Shown: piece by piece, positions 50,482 to 58,390 of the stretch
Position numbering within the stretch: the stretch's first letter is position 1
Layout of the letters: every line of letters begins with the position of its first letter
From: Bog-756 sp963753905
GTDB lineage: Bacteria > Actinomycetota > Acidimicrobiia > Acidimicrobiales > RAAP-2
Assembly: GCA_963753905.1 (NCBI GenBank)
Contig: CAVWDZ010000001.1
Coordinates: 248,001-312,000, forward strand
Reading direction: 5' to 3'
DNA: 64,000 nt
The notes under the pieces: generated by a model
The model's input: the letters and a program-made list of their open reading frames with translations, nothing else
Databases searched by the model: none
Told to the model about the DNA's origin: nothing
Program-made: the position numbers and the translations under genes

Positions 50482-50958
50482 GTGTCAACCGATCGCGTGT
50501 CCGCAACCCGACGTATCACCGCTCCTGCGAGCGAGCTCTATGCAATCGTCTCCAGCCCGTCCGGCCAGGTTGCGATCGATGGATCCGGGATGCTCGATGC
50601 AGCTCCCGACGACAGACCACTGACAAGGGTCGGTGAGACATTCGACATGGACATGGACCGCGAGCCGCTGGGGGACATCCCAAACCTGAAGAAGTACCAG
50701 GTTCGCAATACGGTCACCAGGATTGTCCCAGACCATCTGATCGAGTGGACGATCGGATTTGGGGACAATCCGCCATTCGGTCATGTCTACGGATGGTCGC
50801 TCGATCCCGTGAACCAGGACGAAACCGACGTCACCAACTATTGCGACTGGTCGAATGCCTCCGAAGAGATGCGTTCGGGCGTGACATGGCCGGTCGTACC
50901 GGTGGCGATGCTGGAACGGTCGGTCGACAACCTCGCCCGGATCGTCACTGAGCATTGA
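50482..50958 (+). CDS. SRPBCC family protein
   Basis: 158 residues from the GTG at 50482, eight bases after GGAGAG; an ATG at 50470 would add four residues. RVSATRRITAPASELYAIVSSPSGQVAIDGSG begins the helix-grip fold, YQVRNTVTRIVPDHLIEWTIGF and TDVTNYCDWSNASEE form central strands, and the long C-terminal helix is AMLERSVDNLARIV. It is a lipid- or polyketide-binding protein of undetermined role. Confidence 0.8.
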   Translation: MSTDRVSATRRITAPASELYAIVSSPSGQVAIDGSGMLDAAPDDRPLTRVGETFDMDMDREPLGDIPNLKKYQVRNTVTRIVPDHLIEWTIGFGDNPPFGHVYGWSLDPVNQDETDVTNYCDWSNASEEMRSGVTWPVVPVAMLERSVDNLARIVTEH

Positions 50959-50998
50959 GGGGCTGGCAGCTAGTCCCGCGGACCCTGCTGTTGGTGCT

Positions 50999-51394
50999 CT
51001 ATGGCAGGTACGCCCAGACGAGCTGGATGTGGTCCACCTCACCGGATGACAACTTGAGTTCACTCGGCTTGCTGCATTGGCCGCTCGGTCCACCAGACGC
51101 CCTCGACCCACAGCCGATCACGGTGTAGTCGCCGGGCGAGAGCTCGATTTCGAACTTTCCCGATGTGCCGACTTTCTTCAGGAGGACGAGCGGCACAGAA
51201 TTGAATTCCACTTCGACCGTCCCGGCGGTCGGTCGGAATGTGCCGGGGAAGGCACCTCCCTCGACCCCCAGTTTGCCGACGAGGATAGAGGGGCGCGCGG
51301 TGGGAGTGGCAGCGTGGGCTGGAGCGGCCGTCAGTCCTGTCAGTGCGATGGTGCTGGCCGACAAGGCCAAGGCCAGGTTGGTCAGACGCGACAT
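50999..51394 (-). CDS. Small secreted protein with a beta-sandwich-like domain
   Basis: 131 residues from the ATG at 51394, with AAAGGAG five bases upstream. MSRLTNLALALSASTIALTGLTAAPAHA is a signal peptide with AHA cleavage. The mature domain contains PGTFRPTAGTVEVEFN, LVLLKKVGTSGKFEIELSPGDYTVIGCGSRASG and an SSGEVDHIQLVWAYLP ending; two cysteines (in IGCGS and GQCSK) probably bond. GKFEIELSPGDYTV is typical of carboxypeptidase-regulatory or prealbumin-like folds. Function unknown. Confidence 0.75.
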   Translation of the reverse strand: MSRLTNLALALSASTIALTGLTAAPAHAATPTARPSILVGKLGVEGGAFPGTFRPTAGTVEVEFNSVPLVLLKKVGTSGKFEIELSPGDYTVIGCGSRASGGPSGQCSKPSELKLSSGEVDHIQLVWAYLP

Positions 51395-51586
51395 GGTTCT
51401 CCTTTCGATCGACGTGGCGCGTCGCGGAGACGGCCGACGCTCACCACGCGAACGGGAAAGCAATACTTGTCAACCTCCCCTCGAAGACCGTGCCACGAGG
51501 ACGGCCGTTGGGCAAGCGAAATCTCTGTGACCAAACGGATCCAGGACGTGCCGGAGGTCAGGTGCTTTCCCCGGCAGGGGTACCCC

Positions 51587-53167
51587 TCATCCTCCGACGT
51601 TCGACCGGGCTGCCACTTGGTCGAGGGTCTGTGCGTCGGCAGCAAGCAGGTACCCCTCCTTCACCTCTGCCCCTGTCGCGGTGTCCCACTTGGCGACGAA
51701 CGCGGCATGGGTGGGATAGAGGACTGAGAGCTGCGCGGCGCTGAACGGAGCCGTAGTACCGAGAATTCCGCACAGGGCAGGACCTGAGATCGATTCCGCT
51801 TGGCTCGGCTGGCTCGGTTGGGTCGCGCCTGGCTGACCGAGACCGGACAGCTTGGCGACGGGGACTTGTACTTGCGGGGGTCGGACCCCGCCCAGTGCGA
51901 TACCCAATGAGTTCGTCAGAAAGGTGTGCGGGTCGGCAGGGTTCACCTCGAGACGTGGTGACTGCTTTGGTGCGTTTCCGGTCACCATCCAGTTGTTGAC
52001 CGCCACCATCGCCGCTCGGAGCTCGTAGGTGTGGGATTCGGTATTGATGGGCACGGTGCAATCGACAATCCCGGGAATCGGGTCCTTTGGAGGGTTGAGC
52101 ATCGACTGGAATGCCTCAGCGTCGGCAACACCGTTCCCGGTGTCGGAGCGGGAGTAGACCACGCCGTAGGAGTCGTCGTGGGCAGCCCCGGCGATCTCCC
52201 ATTCCCGTAGGTACGGACTTGGCGGCTGGCGCGCTGGCAGATAGCCGAGACTGAGGAGATCGGACTCCGTCTCGAAGAGGAAGACCGGTACGTGGATGTC
52301 CGTGCGGATGAGCGTTGGGGTCGGGGGAGTGATGGTCGGCTGTGGTGATTGTGAGAGGTTCGCGGCACCACCTCCGCGGCTGTAGACGAAGTAGGCGTCG
52401 TAGATGCCCGGCGAACTTGCTTGAAGGGCGTCGATGTAGCTCACCAGCCGAAAGGCGGATTGGGACTCCCCCAAGGCCAGAACGCGCTCTGGCTTGAGGC
52501 CTGCCAGGAGTCGTGCTCCCGAGCTGCGGATAGCTTGGCCCGCCTGCTGGTAGATGCTGTACGAGTAGCTGTCACCGGGGTGATTGAGAGAGCCGTAGCG
52601 GGCGGGGTCGGTCGGCTTGAGGGCGCCGGCACCATCGGCCGCAGCAAGCGATCCAGACTCGCCGTTGATCCCACCAGCCTGTGCGTCTACGCCCACATAG
52701 GCCATGCCATCGCGGATCATTTGAACGTGGGCACTCAGCCAGGCAGCCGGAGCGTCGATTCCTGCCGTTTCGTTGAGCCACTCGACGACGACAGTCCCGT
52801 CGAAATGTGCTGGGTTGACGGGTCGGTAGACGACAATGCGCGTCTTGTATGGAGCAGTTGTCGCCGGTTTTACATCCCATCGGCCGTTCTTGGACAGCGG
52901 CGCTGTGCTCGTATAGGAGGTGGCCGTGCCGGACAGAAAGAACTCGGACTGCTCGTAGCCGACATTGGAGGGAGCGAAGTCCGTGGAACCCAGGAAGGAG
53001 ATCCCGCTGCTTGGCAGAATCGGCCCCTCAATTGTCGGTGACGGTACGGACGCCTTCACGGTCGTCCCGGACGTGGTCGTAGGCGTTGCGGCGTTGGAAG
53101 AGCACCCTGTCAGGACCGCTGCGCTCAGAACGCTGACGAGCAAAGCGCGGGTCGCCGTTCGATTCAC
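51587..53167 (-). CDS. Large lipoprotein alpha/beta hydrolase (Abhydrolase_10-type)
   Basis: 526 residues. LLVSVLSAAVLTGCSSN is a lipobox (LTGC) followed by a Thr/Ser linker. The catalytic domain has TRIVVYRPVNPAHFDGTVVVEWLNETAGIDAPA near residue 110 and the nucleophile elbow LALGESQSAFRL near 230; the acid may be in VFLFETESDLL and the His in AGAAHDDSYG. Relatives are large secreted esterases of unknown substrate. The gene is divergent from a TetR gene 205 bp away, with a palindrome between. Confidence 0.85.
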   Translation of the reverse strand: MNRTATRALLVSVLSAAVLTGCSSNAATPTTTSGTTVKASVPSPTIEGPILPSSGISFLGSTDFAPSNVGYEQSEFFLSGTATSYTSTAPLSKNGRWDVKPATTAPYKTRIVVYRPVNPAHFDGTVVVEWLNETAGIDAPAAWLSAHVQMIRDGMAYVGVDAQAGGINGESGSLAAADGAGALKPTDPARYGSLNHPGDSYSYSIYQQAGQAIRSSGARLLAGLKPERVLALGESQSAFRLVSYIDALQASSPGIYDAYFVYSRGGGAANLSQSPQPTITPPTPTLIRTDIHVPVFLFETESDLLSLGYLPARQPPSPYLREWEIAGAAHDDSYGVVYSRSDTGNGVADAEAFQSMLNPPKDPIPGIVDCTVPINTESHTYELRAAMVAVNNWMVTGNAPKQSPRLEVNPADPHTFLTNSLGIALGGVRPPQVQVPVAKLSGLGQPGATQPSQPSQAESISGPALCGILGTTAPFSAAQLSVLYPTHAAFVAKWDTATGAEVKEGYLLAADAQTLDQVAARSNVGG

Positions 53168-53192
53168 AATGATTCCCCTTACAGTCAGTTGG

Positions 53193-53209
53193 CTGGCAGA
53201 TTCTGTCAG
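53193..53209. promoter_or_regulatory. Candidate TetR operator between the lipoprotein hydrolase and TetR genes
   Basis: CTGGCAGATTCTGTCAG matches its reverse complement at 14 of 17 positions (CTGnCAGAnTCTGnCAG). A related ACAGTCAG half-site lies just before it (53181-53188). It lies 26 bp upstream of the lipoprotein hydrolase start and thus in its promoter. Confidence 0.6.
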
Positions 53210-53372
53210 TAGGGGCTAAACATGTCAACGACCTCAACGGCCGAGAGATCGGGTCGGGCTGGCTCACTGCCGGCCCTTCTTGCTCTCATTGTCGCGGCGG
53301 CGAGACCATGTTGCGGTCCGGACAGTCTGGATCCCGCTGTGTGAAGTCGAGTGTGGCAAGAAAGGACGGGAC

Positions 53373-53996
53373 TTGGAAGAGCAATCGCTTGCCACCCAGT
53401 TGAGGGCGAAACGGTCACAGATGATGGTGGAGGCGCTGGAGGGCGTGGCTCTGCGGTTGTTCGAGCAACGCGGGTTCGGAGCTGTAACGGTTGACGAGAT
53501 CGCCTGGGAGGCTCAGATCTCGCCCCGCACCTTCTACCGGTACTTTCCTGCCAAGGAGGACGTGTTGCAAGTCCACATCGACAAACGGAGCGAGGCCCTC
53601 GGCGTGGCACTCTCGGCTCGTTCTGTCGACGAACCGCCCCTGCTCTCGCTCCGCCTGGCCCTCGCGGAGGTGCTGTCGGCAGAGGACAGCGGCGCAGTCA
53701 GGCGATGGATCGGCGTCGTCCAGGCCACGCCGAGCGTGTTGAAGGCCGTGGTTGGAGGTATACAGCTCAAGACTCAGCGAGTCATTGCCGAGTTCTTTGC
53801 TTCCCGCTTGGGTTTGCCAAACGACGCTCTTGTCCCGACGATGCTTGCTGCCGCAGCGGGAGGAATCATCCAGACGGCACATGCCCACTGGTTCTTCAAC
53901 GGAGGGGATCTGGCGAGCACCGTCTCTTCGAGCTTGGAGGTCCTCGAGACGGGATTCGGAAGCGACTCGAGGATTTGGTTGCAAGAACTCGGGTAG
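53373..53996 (+). CDS. TetR family transcriptional regulator
   Basis: 207 residues from the TTG at 53373, preceded by AAAGGACGGGAC; no ATG start fits the fold, and the frame to 53280 lacks a site. The helix-turn-helix is MVEALEGVALRLFEQRGFGAVTVDEIAWEAQISPRTFYRYFPAKEDVL. The C-terminal domain is helical with LASTVSSSLEVLETGFG. Divergent from the lipoprotein hydrolase gene, it probably represses that gene through the palindrome at 53193-53209 (inference). Confidence 0.9.
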   Translation: MEEQSLATQLRAKRSQMMVEALEGVALRLFEQRGFGAVTVDEIAWEAQISPRTFYRYFPAKEDVLQVHIDKRSEALGVALSARSVDEPPLLSLRLALAEVLSAEDSGAVRRWIGVVQATPSVLKAVVGGIQLKTQRVIAEFFASRLGLPNDALVPTMLAAAAGGIIQTAHAHWFFNGGDLASTVSSSLEVLETGFGSDSRIWLQELG

Positions 53997-54120
53997 ACGC
54001 TCGGTCGGATCACGCCGATCCCGGAGATTCGGACTCGCCATTCGAGCCCGTCGATCCGACCGCAGGGATCGGGTCCTTGCAGCAGGGCCTTCGGGGTGCA
54101 ACCCACTACATTTGGGTTCG

Positions 54121-54735
54121 GTGTCCGGCTCTGAAATCGGCTTTGTCCTCTTTGACCTGGGAGGCGTTCTCATCGAACTCGGCGGGGTGGCAAGTCTCCA
54201 AGACCTGGCCGGTATCGCAAGCGATGAAGAAGTCTGGCAGCGTTGGCTGGCGAGTCCTTGGGTCCGCCGGTTTGAGAAGGGCGAGTGCTCAGCAGCGGAG
54301 TTCTCGATCGGAGTCGTCTCGGAATGGGAGCTCGCCATTTCGCCCGAGCGATTCTTGGAGGTCTTCAGAGATTGGCCGGTCGGCCCGTTCTCCGGGTCTC
54401 AGGAGCTGTTGTCAGAGGTCCAGCAGTTGGTACCGATCGGCTGTCTCAGCAATACCAACTCACTACATTGGGAGCACCAGGCCTCACAGTGGCCGATGCT
54501 CGGTACGTTCGATGCCCGGTTCCTCTCCTTCGAGCTCGGAGTCGTAAAGCCCGATCTCGCCATCTTTCAGGCGGTGGCCGACCAACTTCCCGTAAGTCGG
54601 GATCGAGTCCTCTTCTTGGACGACGTTGCGCTGAACTCGGACGCAGCCCGATCGTTTGGATTCTTGGCTGAGCAGGTGCGTGGCATCGAGGAAGCAAGGC
54701 AGGTGCTCACCGACGTCGGCATACTCGAGACCTAG
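54121..54735 (+). CDS. HAD family hydrolase, YihX/epoxide-hydrolase-N-like
   Basis: 204 residues from the GTG at 54121 (VSGSEIGFVLFDLGGVLIE). Motif I is FDLGGVL, in which the second acidic residue is Gly as in YihX-type phosphatases. Motif II is GCLSNTNSLHW, motif III FELGVVKPD, and motif IV VLFLDDVALNSDAARSFG. The usual role is removing phosphate from a small metabolite such as glucose-1-phosphate. The longer frame beginning at 53752 overlaps the TetR gene and is not coding. Confidence 0.88.
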   Translation: MSGSEIGFVLFDLGGVLIELGGVASLQDLAGIASDEEVWQRWLASPWVRRFEKGECSAAEFSIGVVSEWELAISPERFLEVFRDWPVGPFSGSQELLSEVQQLVPIGCLSNTNSLHWEHQASQWPMLGTFDARFLSFELGVVKPDLAIFQAVADQLPVSRDRVLFLDDVALNSDAARSFGFLAEQVRGIEEARQVLTDVGILET

Positions 54736-54770
54736 ATGGATTTCGGGGGTATCTGCGAGAGACTTGGCCG

Positions 54771-55145
54771 GTGCGCAAGCAGTACAACTTCCGACCGGGA
54801 GCCAACGGCCTGGACGCTTGGGACGTGGACAAGCTCATCGAGGCCAGCTCTGATCTACCGGTCAGAGAGGTCTCGCTCGATTCCATTGCTGACGTCGACA
54901 CGGACTTCTGGTTCACGTTCGGACCGACCCCAACGGTCCGGCGGATCATCGACCACATTCGGCTGATTCAGGAAGTCGATCTCTCGTATCCGATCATCCT
55001 GGGTGCGGACGGGCGTGTGATGGACGGCATGCACCGAATTGCCCGGGCCATCCTGGATGGCCACTCGACGATCAGAGCCGTGCAATTCGTCGTTGAGCCC
55101 GAGCCTGATTATCGGGACTGCTCGCCCGAGGATCTGCCCTACTGA
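54771..55145 (+). CDS. ParB-like nuclease-domain small protein
   Basis: 124 residues, GTG start. The chain RKQYNFRPGANGLDAWDVDKLI, REVSLDSIADVDTDFWFT, HIRLIQEVDLSYPIILGADGRVMDGMHRIARAILDG matches a conserved small family often annotated as ParB-like because of the GRVMDGMHR segment (compare ParB GxxRxxA). It lacks a helix-turn-helix and is much shorter than chromosomal ParB, so partitioning is not implied. It follows the HAD gene by 35 bp; possibly a pair. Confidence 0.8.
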   Translation: MRKQYNFRPGANGLDAWDVDKLIEASSDLPVREVSLDSIADVDTDFWFTFGPTPTVRRIIDHIRLIQEVDLSYPIILGADGRVMDGMHRIARAILDGHSTIRAVQFVVEPEPDYRDCSPEDLPY

Positions 55146-55326
55146 GGATGCGCCCGCCTCCCAATCTCGTCGGAGGCACGCCGTGATCTCCTCGATCAGA
55201 GGACGGGCGAACAGGCAACGGTCGCTTGTTGGTACGTTTCTCGTGCGGATCGGCGGGCCATCCGGCTGACGACGGAACAACGCCGACGCCCCGCACAACC
55301 CCTAGTTCCGGAAGGTGTGATCCACG

Positions 55327-56145
55327 ATGCCAGCGACACAGGCACTACCCACTGTCGGCCCCATCGCCCGTTACGAACAGAACATCATCGACCGCATCGC
55401 CGACTTCAACGACCCCCACCAGGAATGGCGTCGCCTCTTCTCCGAGCTACTGGGCACGTTCCTCCTGGTGCTGGCGGCGGCCGGTGGCGGGATGATGGGT
55501 CACGCCTTCCCCGGTGTGATCAGCCGAACCGCCGCCGTCGTGGCGCCCGCACTGACAGTGATGGCCATCATCTTGTTCATGGGCAGGGTGTCCGGTGCCC
55601 ACCTGAATCCGGCAGTCAGCATTGCGTTTGCCCTGCGCCGGGACTTCCCGTGGCGGCGGGTGCCTGGCTACGTCGTCGCGCAACTCATCGGTGCCACGCT
55701 CGCCGCCCTCTTCCTGCGTTCGGTCGTCCACGTGTCCGCCATGTACGGGTCCAACTACCCGGCGCACGGCTACTCCGACATGGCTGCGTTCTGGATGGAG
55801 CTGATCTTGACGCTGGGCCTGGTCAGCGTGATCCTGGGCACAGCCTCCGGAGCACAGAACATCGGCCTGTTCGGTGCCTTCGGGGTCGGGGGGTACATCG
55901 CACTGGCTGGCTTGTGGGGTAGCCCAATCTCGGGTGCTTCGATGAACCCGGCTCGCACCTTCGGCCCCGATCTGGTCGGCACGACCTTTACCGGCTACTG
56001 GGTCTACATCGCCGGTCCCATTTCCGGGGCGGTGTGCGCCGTCATCATCGCCTTCGTCCTGCGTGGCGCCGGCGGCGGTAAGTCGGGTTCGGGCGCGGCA
56101 CAGGGCGACCTCTTCACCGAGGTGTACGAGGGGGGAAAGTCGTGA
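55327..56145 (+). CDS. Aquaporin / MIP family channel
   Basis: 272 residues. The two half-pore motifs are SGAHLNPAVSIAFALRR near residue 88 and SGASMNPARTFGPDLVG near residue 215. Six transmembrane helices can be seen (for example LLGTFLLVLAAAGGGMMG, VMAIILFMGRVSG, WMELILTLGLVSVILG, GVGGYIALAGLWG, and YIAGPISGAVCAVIIAFVLRG). The first 40 residues and the C-terminal tail are cytosolic. Glycerol or water selectivity is not settled by the sequence seen here. Confidence 0.95.
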   Translation: MPATQALPTVGPIARYEQNIIDRIADFNDPHQEWRRLFSELLGTFLLVLAAAGGGMMGHAFPGVISRTAAVVAPALTVMAIILFMGRVSGAHLNPAVSIAFALRRDFPWRRVPGYVVAQLIGATLAALFLRSVVHVSAMYGSNYPAHGYSDMAAFWMELILTLGLVSVILGTASGAQNIGLFGAFGVGGYIALAGLWGSPISGASMNPARTFGPDLVGTTFTGYWVYIAGPISGAVCAVIIAFVLRGAGGGKSGSGAAQGDLFTEVYEGGKS

Positions 56146-56200
56146 TGACATCACCACGGTACCGATGTCGACTGACGCTCGCTGGTCTCCTCGCCATCGG

Positions 56201-56656
56201 TCAGCCGATGTGAGAATGACTGAAGCGGATGGGCAACCGTTCGAGAATCACGGTCCCGAGGAGCATGTTCGAAGGTCTCGTCAGGACCGCAACCGCAACC
56301 TGACCCTCCGACCGTCCATGCGGTTTGGACACCGCTGTCGCACTGAAGTGCCCGGAGAAGGCGAGCACGCAGAGACTCTGCTTGGCGGAACCCTTCGGCG
56401 ATATCTGAGCCGCCAGTTTCGGAGCCTCGCGACGGAGCTCGGCGAGAGAGAACAGACGGACCCCGAGCAGTTTGCTGTGCGACCTGACCGCCTTCGTCGC
56501 CGCTGGCAGGGCCAGGAAGCAGGAACTGTCGCTGGTCCCGAGGTTGCTGCGTATGGATGTGCAGCCAGCCGCAAGGAAGATGATCAGGGCGCAGGCCGCG
56601 AGCCCGCGAGCCCGTGAGAACGAGGGATGCTCGCGTGATAGCGGGGAAGCGGCCAT
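56201..56656 (-). CDS. Lipoprotein of unknown function, coupled to a YbhN-like gene
   Basis: 151 residues from the ATG at 56656. ARGLAACALIIFLAAGCTS is a lipobox signal (LAAGC). The mature part is KAVRSHSKLLGVRLFSLAELRREAPKLAAQIS, LCVLAFSGHF and a basic region. The start overlaps the stop of the YbhN-type gene by one base (TGATG), so the two are co-translated. A longer frame covering 57100 overlaps that gene and is discounted. I do not recognise a family. Confidence 0.7.
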   Translation of the reverse strand: MAASPLSREHPSFSRARGLAACALIIFLAAGCTSIRSNLGTSDSSCFLALPAATKAVRSHSKLLGVRLFSLAELRREAPKLAAQISPKGSAKQSLCVLAFSGHFSATAVSKPHGRSEGQVAVAVLTRPSNMLLGTVILERLPIRFSHSHIG

Positions 56657-57861
56657 CACGATACCGACGGCCGGTCCGCCCGAACGGTCTGGACCGGTTC
56701 CGAGCCCGTCCGAGCCTCGGTGACCGTCCGGGCCGGCGAGCCGAATATGGGTCGGCTCCAACGGCCCCGTCTCACCTCGAGTGCCAGTTCTCCGACCAGG
56801 AGCCACCCGACGACCAGGACCAGCCAGAAGCTGATGAGCCGGTAGAGCAGGACGGCATCGACCGTGGCCACATGGGCTCCGCCGAAGGCGACCAGGGCAA
56901 TCGTGATGCTGCCTTCGACCACACCCAGTCCACCTGGCGTCACCGGTAGCGCTGCGGCCAGTTGACCCGCCCCGTATGCGAGCAGCAGGCCCTTCGAGGG
57001 GATCGAGGCACCGATCGCCAGGAACATCAAGGCAAAGCAGGCGCAGTCGAAGAGCCAGTTCGCCATACCGCACCCGACGATGGTAACGATTCGCCGCCAC
57101 CCGAGCTTGACCGACGTGAGCTGTCCGACGATCCGGTCGGCCAGTTCGGCGACGTCACCCCTCGGCCGTCTCAGGATCGAATGGGATGCACGCAGGACCC
57201 AGGGCAGGACGACGAGCAGCGGGCGCTCGTAGACGAAGAGCACCCCCACCGCGATGGTCACCACGAGGACCCCGAAGAGGACCGGAACCAGGTCCAGGGA
57301 AGCTCCCTCCTCGGTTGCCAGTGCCAGTCCGACCGTCGCCACCAGAGAGAGGGACACCATCGATGCGATGACCGTCCCCACGATCGCCCAGACGGCGAGC
57401 GTCTCGTCGGCGCCGAAACGCCGGAACCACCGAAATCCGTACACGGTTGAAACAACATTCCCGGCGGGAAGTGAGTTGGTCAGGGCTTGCGAGGCAAGCG
57501 TCATCCTGAAGAGCGGAGAGATCGGCGGTGTGAACCCGCCTCCGGCGCTCAGGAGCTGGTACTCCATGGCCGTGAAGCTGATGAACGAGAGCACCTCTGC
57601 CCCCACTGCCGCAAGAATCCACCACCAGTTCACATGGTCGAACACCCCGGTGATGCCGGACAGCTCATCGGTGTGCGAACTGAGGACCCAGACCGCAATG
57701 GCCACAGCGCCGATGCCGGCGAGGTACCTCAGGACCGGCCAGGTTCGGCGCAGCTGCGAGTTCCCCCCGGGTGTTCCATGTCCGAGTGAGTCCGTGGCTC
57801 CAGGTCGGGGCGACGCACCGGCGGGTCCTTCGGGCGAAGCCTCAGAATCCTGCGGTCTCAT
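56656..57861 (-). CDS. YbhN/UPF0104 family membrane protein (LPG synthase TM-type)
   Basis: 401 residues. A cytosolic N-terminus rich in Pro and Gly is followed by about eight transmembrane helices. Family landmarks include SFTAMEYQLLSAGGG, LTNSLPAGNVVSTVYGFRWFRRFGAD, LAYGAGQLAAALPVTPGGLGVVEGSITIALVAFG near residue 310 (the conserved PGGLGxxE). This is the membrane domain of lysylphosphatidylglycerol synthases and of YbhN-like proteins that may move lipids or glycolipids. No transferase domain is attached. A lipoprotein gene is co-translated downstream. Confidence 0.9.
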   Translation of the reverse strand: MRPQDSEASPEGPAGASPRPGATDSLGHGTPGGNSQLRRTWPVLRYLAGIGAVAIAVWVLSSHTDELSGITGVFDHVNWWWILAAVGAEVLSFISFTAMEYQLLSAGGGFTPPISPLFRMTLASQALTNSLPAGNVVSTVYGFRWFRRFGADETLAVWAIVGTVIASMVSLSLVATVGLALATEEGASLDLVPVLFGVLVVTIAVGVLFVYERPLLVVLPWVLRASHSILRRPRGDVAELADRIVGQLTSVKLGWRRIVTIVGCGMANWLFDCACFALMFLAIGASIPSKGLLLAYGAGQLAAALPVTPGGLGVVEGSITIALVAFGGAHVATVDAVLLYRLISFWLVLVVGWLLVGELALEVRRGRWSRPIFGSPARTVTEARTGSEPVQTVRADRPSVS

Positions 57862-58052
57862 TGCCCTGCTTCAGGAGACACACGGCATCGACGGCTTCCG
57901 CACAGGGCCATCGTACGGGCGATCGGGTGCGGATCCCCGGCATCGTCCCGTGCTGATCGCCCGGCATGAGCGCGTCACGGGCAGGGCGCGGCTGGATCGC
58001 CCACGCCCCGCGATCATCGACGTACCGCAGCGGCAACGGTGAGGGAGCGATC

Positions 58053-58081
58053 GTGAGTATACCCCAAGGGGGTATACTCAC
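58053..58081. promoter_or_regulatory. CsoR-type operator, perfect palindrome overlapping the promoter
   Basis: GTGAGTATACCCC (58053-58065) and its perfect reverse complement GGGGTATACTCAC (58069-58081) surround AAG. TATACT inside the right arm is a good -10 box and the ATG lies six bases after it, so transcript and coding region may start together. The ATACCCC/GGGGTAT core is the usual binding sequence of CsoR/DUF156 repressors. Confidence 0.85.
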
Positions 58082-58084
58082 CTC

Positions 58085-58390
58085 ATGACCCCGACAACCC
58101 CGGACCGCCCCGCATACGCCTCGGACAGAGATGCCATCCAGAAGCGCCTCCGTCGGATAGAGGGCCAGGTTCGGGGCATCCAGCGCATGGTGGACGAGGA
58201 CCGCTACTGCATCAACGTCCTGGAGCAGGTCTCGGCCGTGACGAGGGCCCTTCAGTCGGTAGCCATCGAGCTCCTCGATGACCATCTCTCACATTGCGTG
58301 TCTGACGCCATCAAGAGCGGTGGTGAGGAAGCAGACTTCAAGATCGGTGAGGCCTCCGCGGCCATCGCCAGACTGGTCCGCTCATCGTGA
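58085..58390 (+). CDS. CsoR/DUF156 family metal- or sulfur-responsive repressor
   Basis: 101 residues. RDAIQKRLRRIEGQVRGIQRMVDEDRYCINVLEQVSAVTRALQSVAIELLDDHLSHCV is the canonical DUF156 helix bundle. Cys42, His67 and Cys71 have the 25/4 spacing of the Cu(I) ligands in CsoR, supporting a Cu(I)-type site. It should leave its operator (58053-58081) when Cu(I) or a related signal binds. The permease gene overlaps by 4 bp (GTGA). Confidence 0.92.
   Translation: MTPTTPDRPAYASDRDAIQKRLRRIEGQVRGIQRMVDEDRYCINVLEQVSAVTRALQSVAIELLDDHLSHCVSDAIKSGGEEADFKIGEASAAIARLVRSS

Noticed and set aside
54771..55145. Chromosome-partitioning ParB
   Set aside because: Only the short GRVMDGMHR region is ParB-like; there is no helix-turn-helix, no parA and no parS-like repeats, so only the small ParB-like family is claimed.
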